NCBI RefSeq assembly: GCF_014643835.1
Contig: NZ_BMKD01000004.1
Coordinates: 62,001 to 126,000 of the forward strand
Reading direction: 5' to 3'
Length of the DNA stretch: 64,000 nucleotides
DNA from: Mucilaginibacter rubeus
GTDB lineage: Bacteria > Bacteroidota > Bacteroidia > Sphingobacteriales > Sphingobacteriaceae
The position numbers and the translations under genes were made by a program. Positions 63,632 to 64,000 of the stretch are shown here, piece after piece. The notes under the pieces are model-generated. The model ran no database searches and was not told the origin of the DNA. It saw only the letters and a program-made list of their open reading frames with translations. Position 1 is the stretch's first letter; the number at the start of each line of letters is the position of its first letter.

Positions 63632-64000
63632 ATGAAGATAGGATACGATGCTAAACGGGCTTTTTACAATAATACCGGCTTGGGTAATTACAGCCGCTGG
63701 TTAATTAAAGGCATAGCGTCGCTCAATCTATCCAACCTTTTATATTTATATACGCCAAAGGCCAAAGCCAATCCGCGGCTTAATTTTATTGGCGATTATC
63801 CCAGCATTCGCACAGTTACCCCAAAAAGCAAATGGTTCACTTCATGGTGGCGTAGTAAAGGAATTATCAAAGATTTAAAACGTGATGGTATTGAAGTGTA
63901 CCATGGTTTAAGTCACGAGTTGCCTTCGGGAATCGAACATACCGGCATTAAGTCGGTTGTCACCATGCATGACCTCATCTTCATGCGTTATCCGAAACAT
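63632..64000 (+). CDS. Glycosyltransferase family 4-like protein, 5' part
   Basis: The first 123 codons of a glycosyltransferase are visible before the window ends. The sequence starts MKIGYDAKRAFYNNTGLGNY and contains VYHGLSHELPSGI and VVTMHDLIFMRYPKH, all typical of the N-terminal acceptor half of GT-B enzymes of the GT4 group. The nucleotide-sugar half lies beyond the window. The start at 63632 directly follows the AGATATGAG repeat. Confidence 0.88.
   Translation, partial: MKIGYDAKRAFYNNTGLGNYSRWLIKGIASLNLSNLLYLYTPKAKANPRLNFIGDYPSIRTVTPKSKWFTSWWRSKGIIKDLKRDGIEVYHGLSHELPSGIEHTGIKSVVTMHDLIFMRYPKH

Overview
The window is chromosomal DNA of a Bacteroidota bacterium, most likely a member of the Sphingobacteriaceae close to Mucilaginibacter. 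The reasons are promoters of the Bacteroidota type (TTTG, about 20 bp, TAnnTTTG), a LytS/LytTR two-component pair, a free-standing Reg_prop protein, a Wzi-type capsule protein, a double-length aromatic amino acid hydroxylase, and intergenic spaces filled with short inverted-repeat elements. The genus is inferred from gene style, not from a marker search. No rRNA, tRNA or CRISPR array was seen.

Layout. 1-4.3 kb: an AraC regulator, then an MCE-type lipid transporter (permease, ATPase, MlaD-like). 4.8-7.3 kb: small-molecule binding and DinB genes with an ArsR-SRPBCC/VOC operon. 7.6-11.5 kb: guaA, a periplasmic-binding lipoprotein and an RsmB-like methyltransferase in overlapping order. 11.7-22 kb: MarC, MFS and amino acid transporters, ssb, a PAS-GAF histidine-kinase-like protein without an ATPase domain, an SDR, phenylalanine hydroxylase and a flippase-like membrane protein. 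22.3-24.7 kb: aguB and aguA (agmatine to putrescine) separated by a four-helix-bundle gene inside a pair of inverted repeats. 24.9-30.8 kb: a cell-envelope group with two LiaF-like membrane proteins, a LytS kinase, a LytTR regulator and a YafK-type L,D-transpeptidase. 32.2-37.6 kb: tyrosine breakdown genes (flavin reductase-like, fumarylacetoacetase, homogentisate dioxygenase, 4-hydroxyphenylpyruvate dioxygenase). With the hydroxylase at 19-21 kb they cover most of phenylalanine to fumarate plus acetoacetate; maleylacetoacetate isomerase and the aminotransferase are not here. 37.7-45 kb: a YCII-like protein, AlkD-like protein, a kinase/response regulator pair, manA, an AT-rich NucS-like nuclease and icd. 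45-61 kb: housekeeping genes (dnaX, rpsF-rpsR-rplI, mtgA, gyrB, guaD) mixed with envelope and unknown genes. 61.3-62.6 kb: the wreck of a phage-like element, with truncated GH24 lysozyme and integrase remnants. 62.7-64 kb: dapD and the start of a glycosyltransferase that runs off the window.

The strongest non-gene signal is the repeat landscape. There are at least five kinds: REP-like palindromes beginning GTCATTG, G/C-rich nested palindromes, a cluster of five hairpins before guaA, a GC-rich dispersed repeat, and quasi-periodic short phrases that often occur as inverted pairs. Two of these have entered coding sequence: one 34-base repeat sits in frame in the 4-hydroxyphenylpyruvate dioxygenase gene, and an inverted-repeat arm is translated as part of the agmatine deiminase N-terminus. 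The inverted-repeat-bounded four-helix-bundle cassette in the aguB-aguA operon is the best candidate for an undescribed system. It resembles the intervening-sequence proteins of 23S rRNA, but here it sits in a protein-coding operon.
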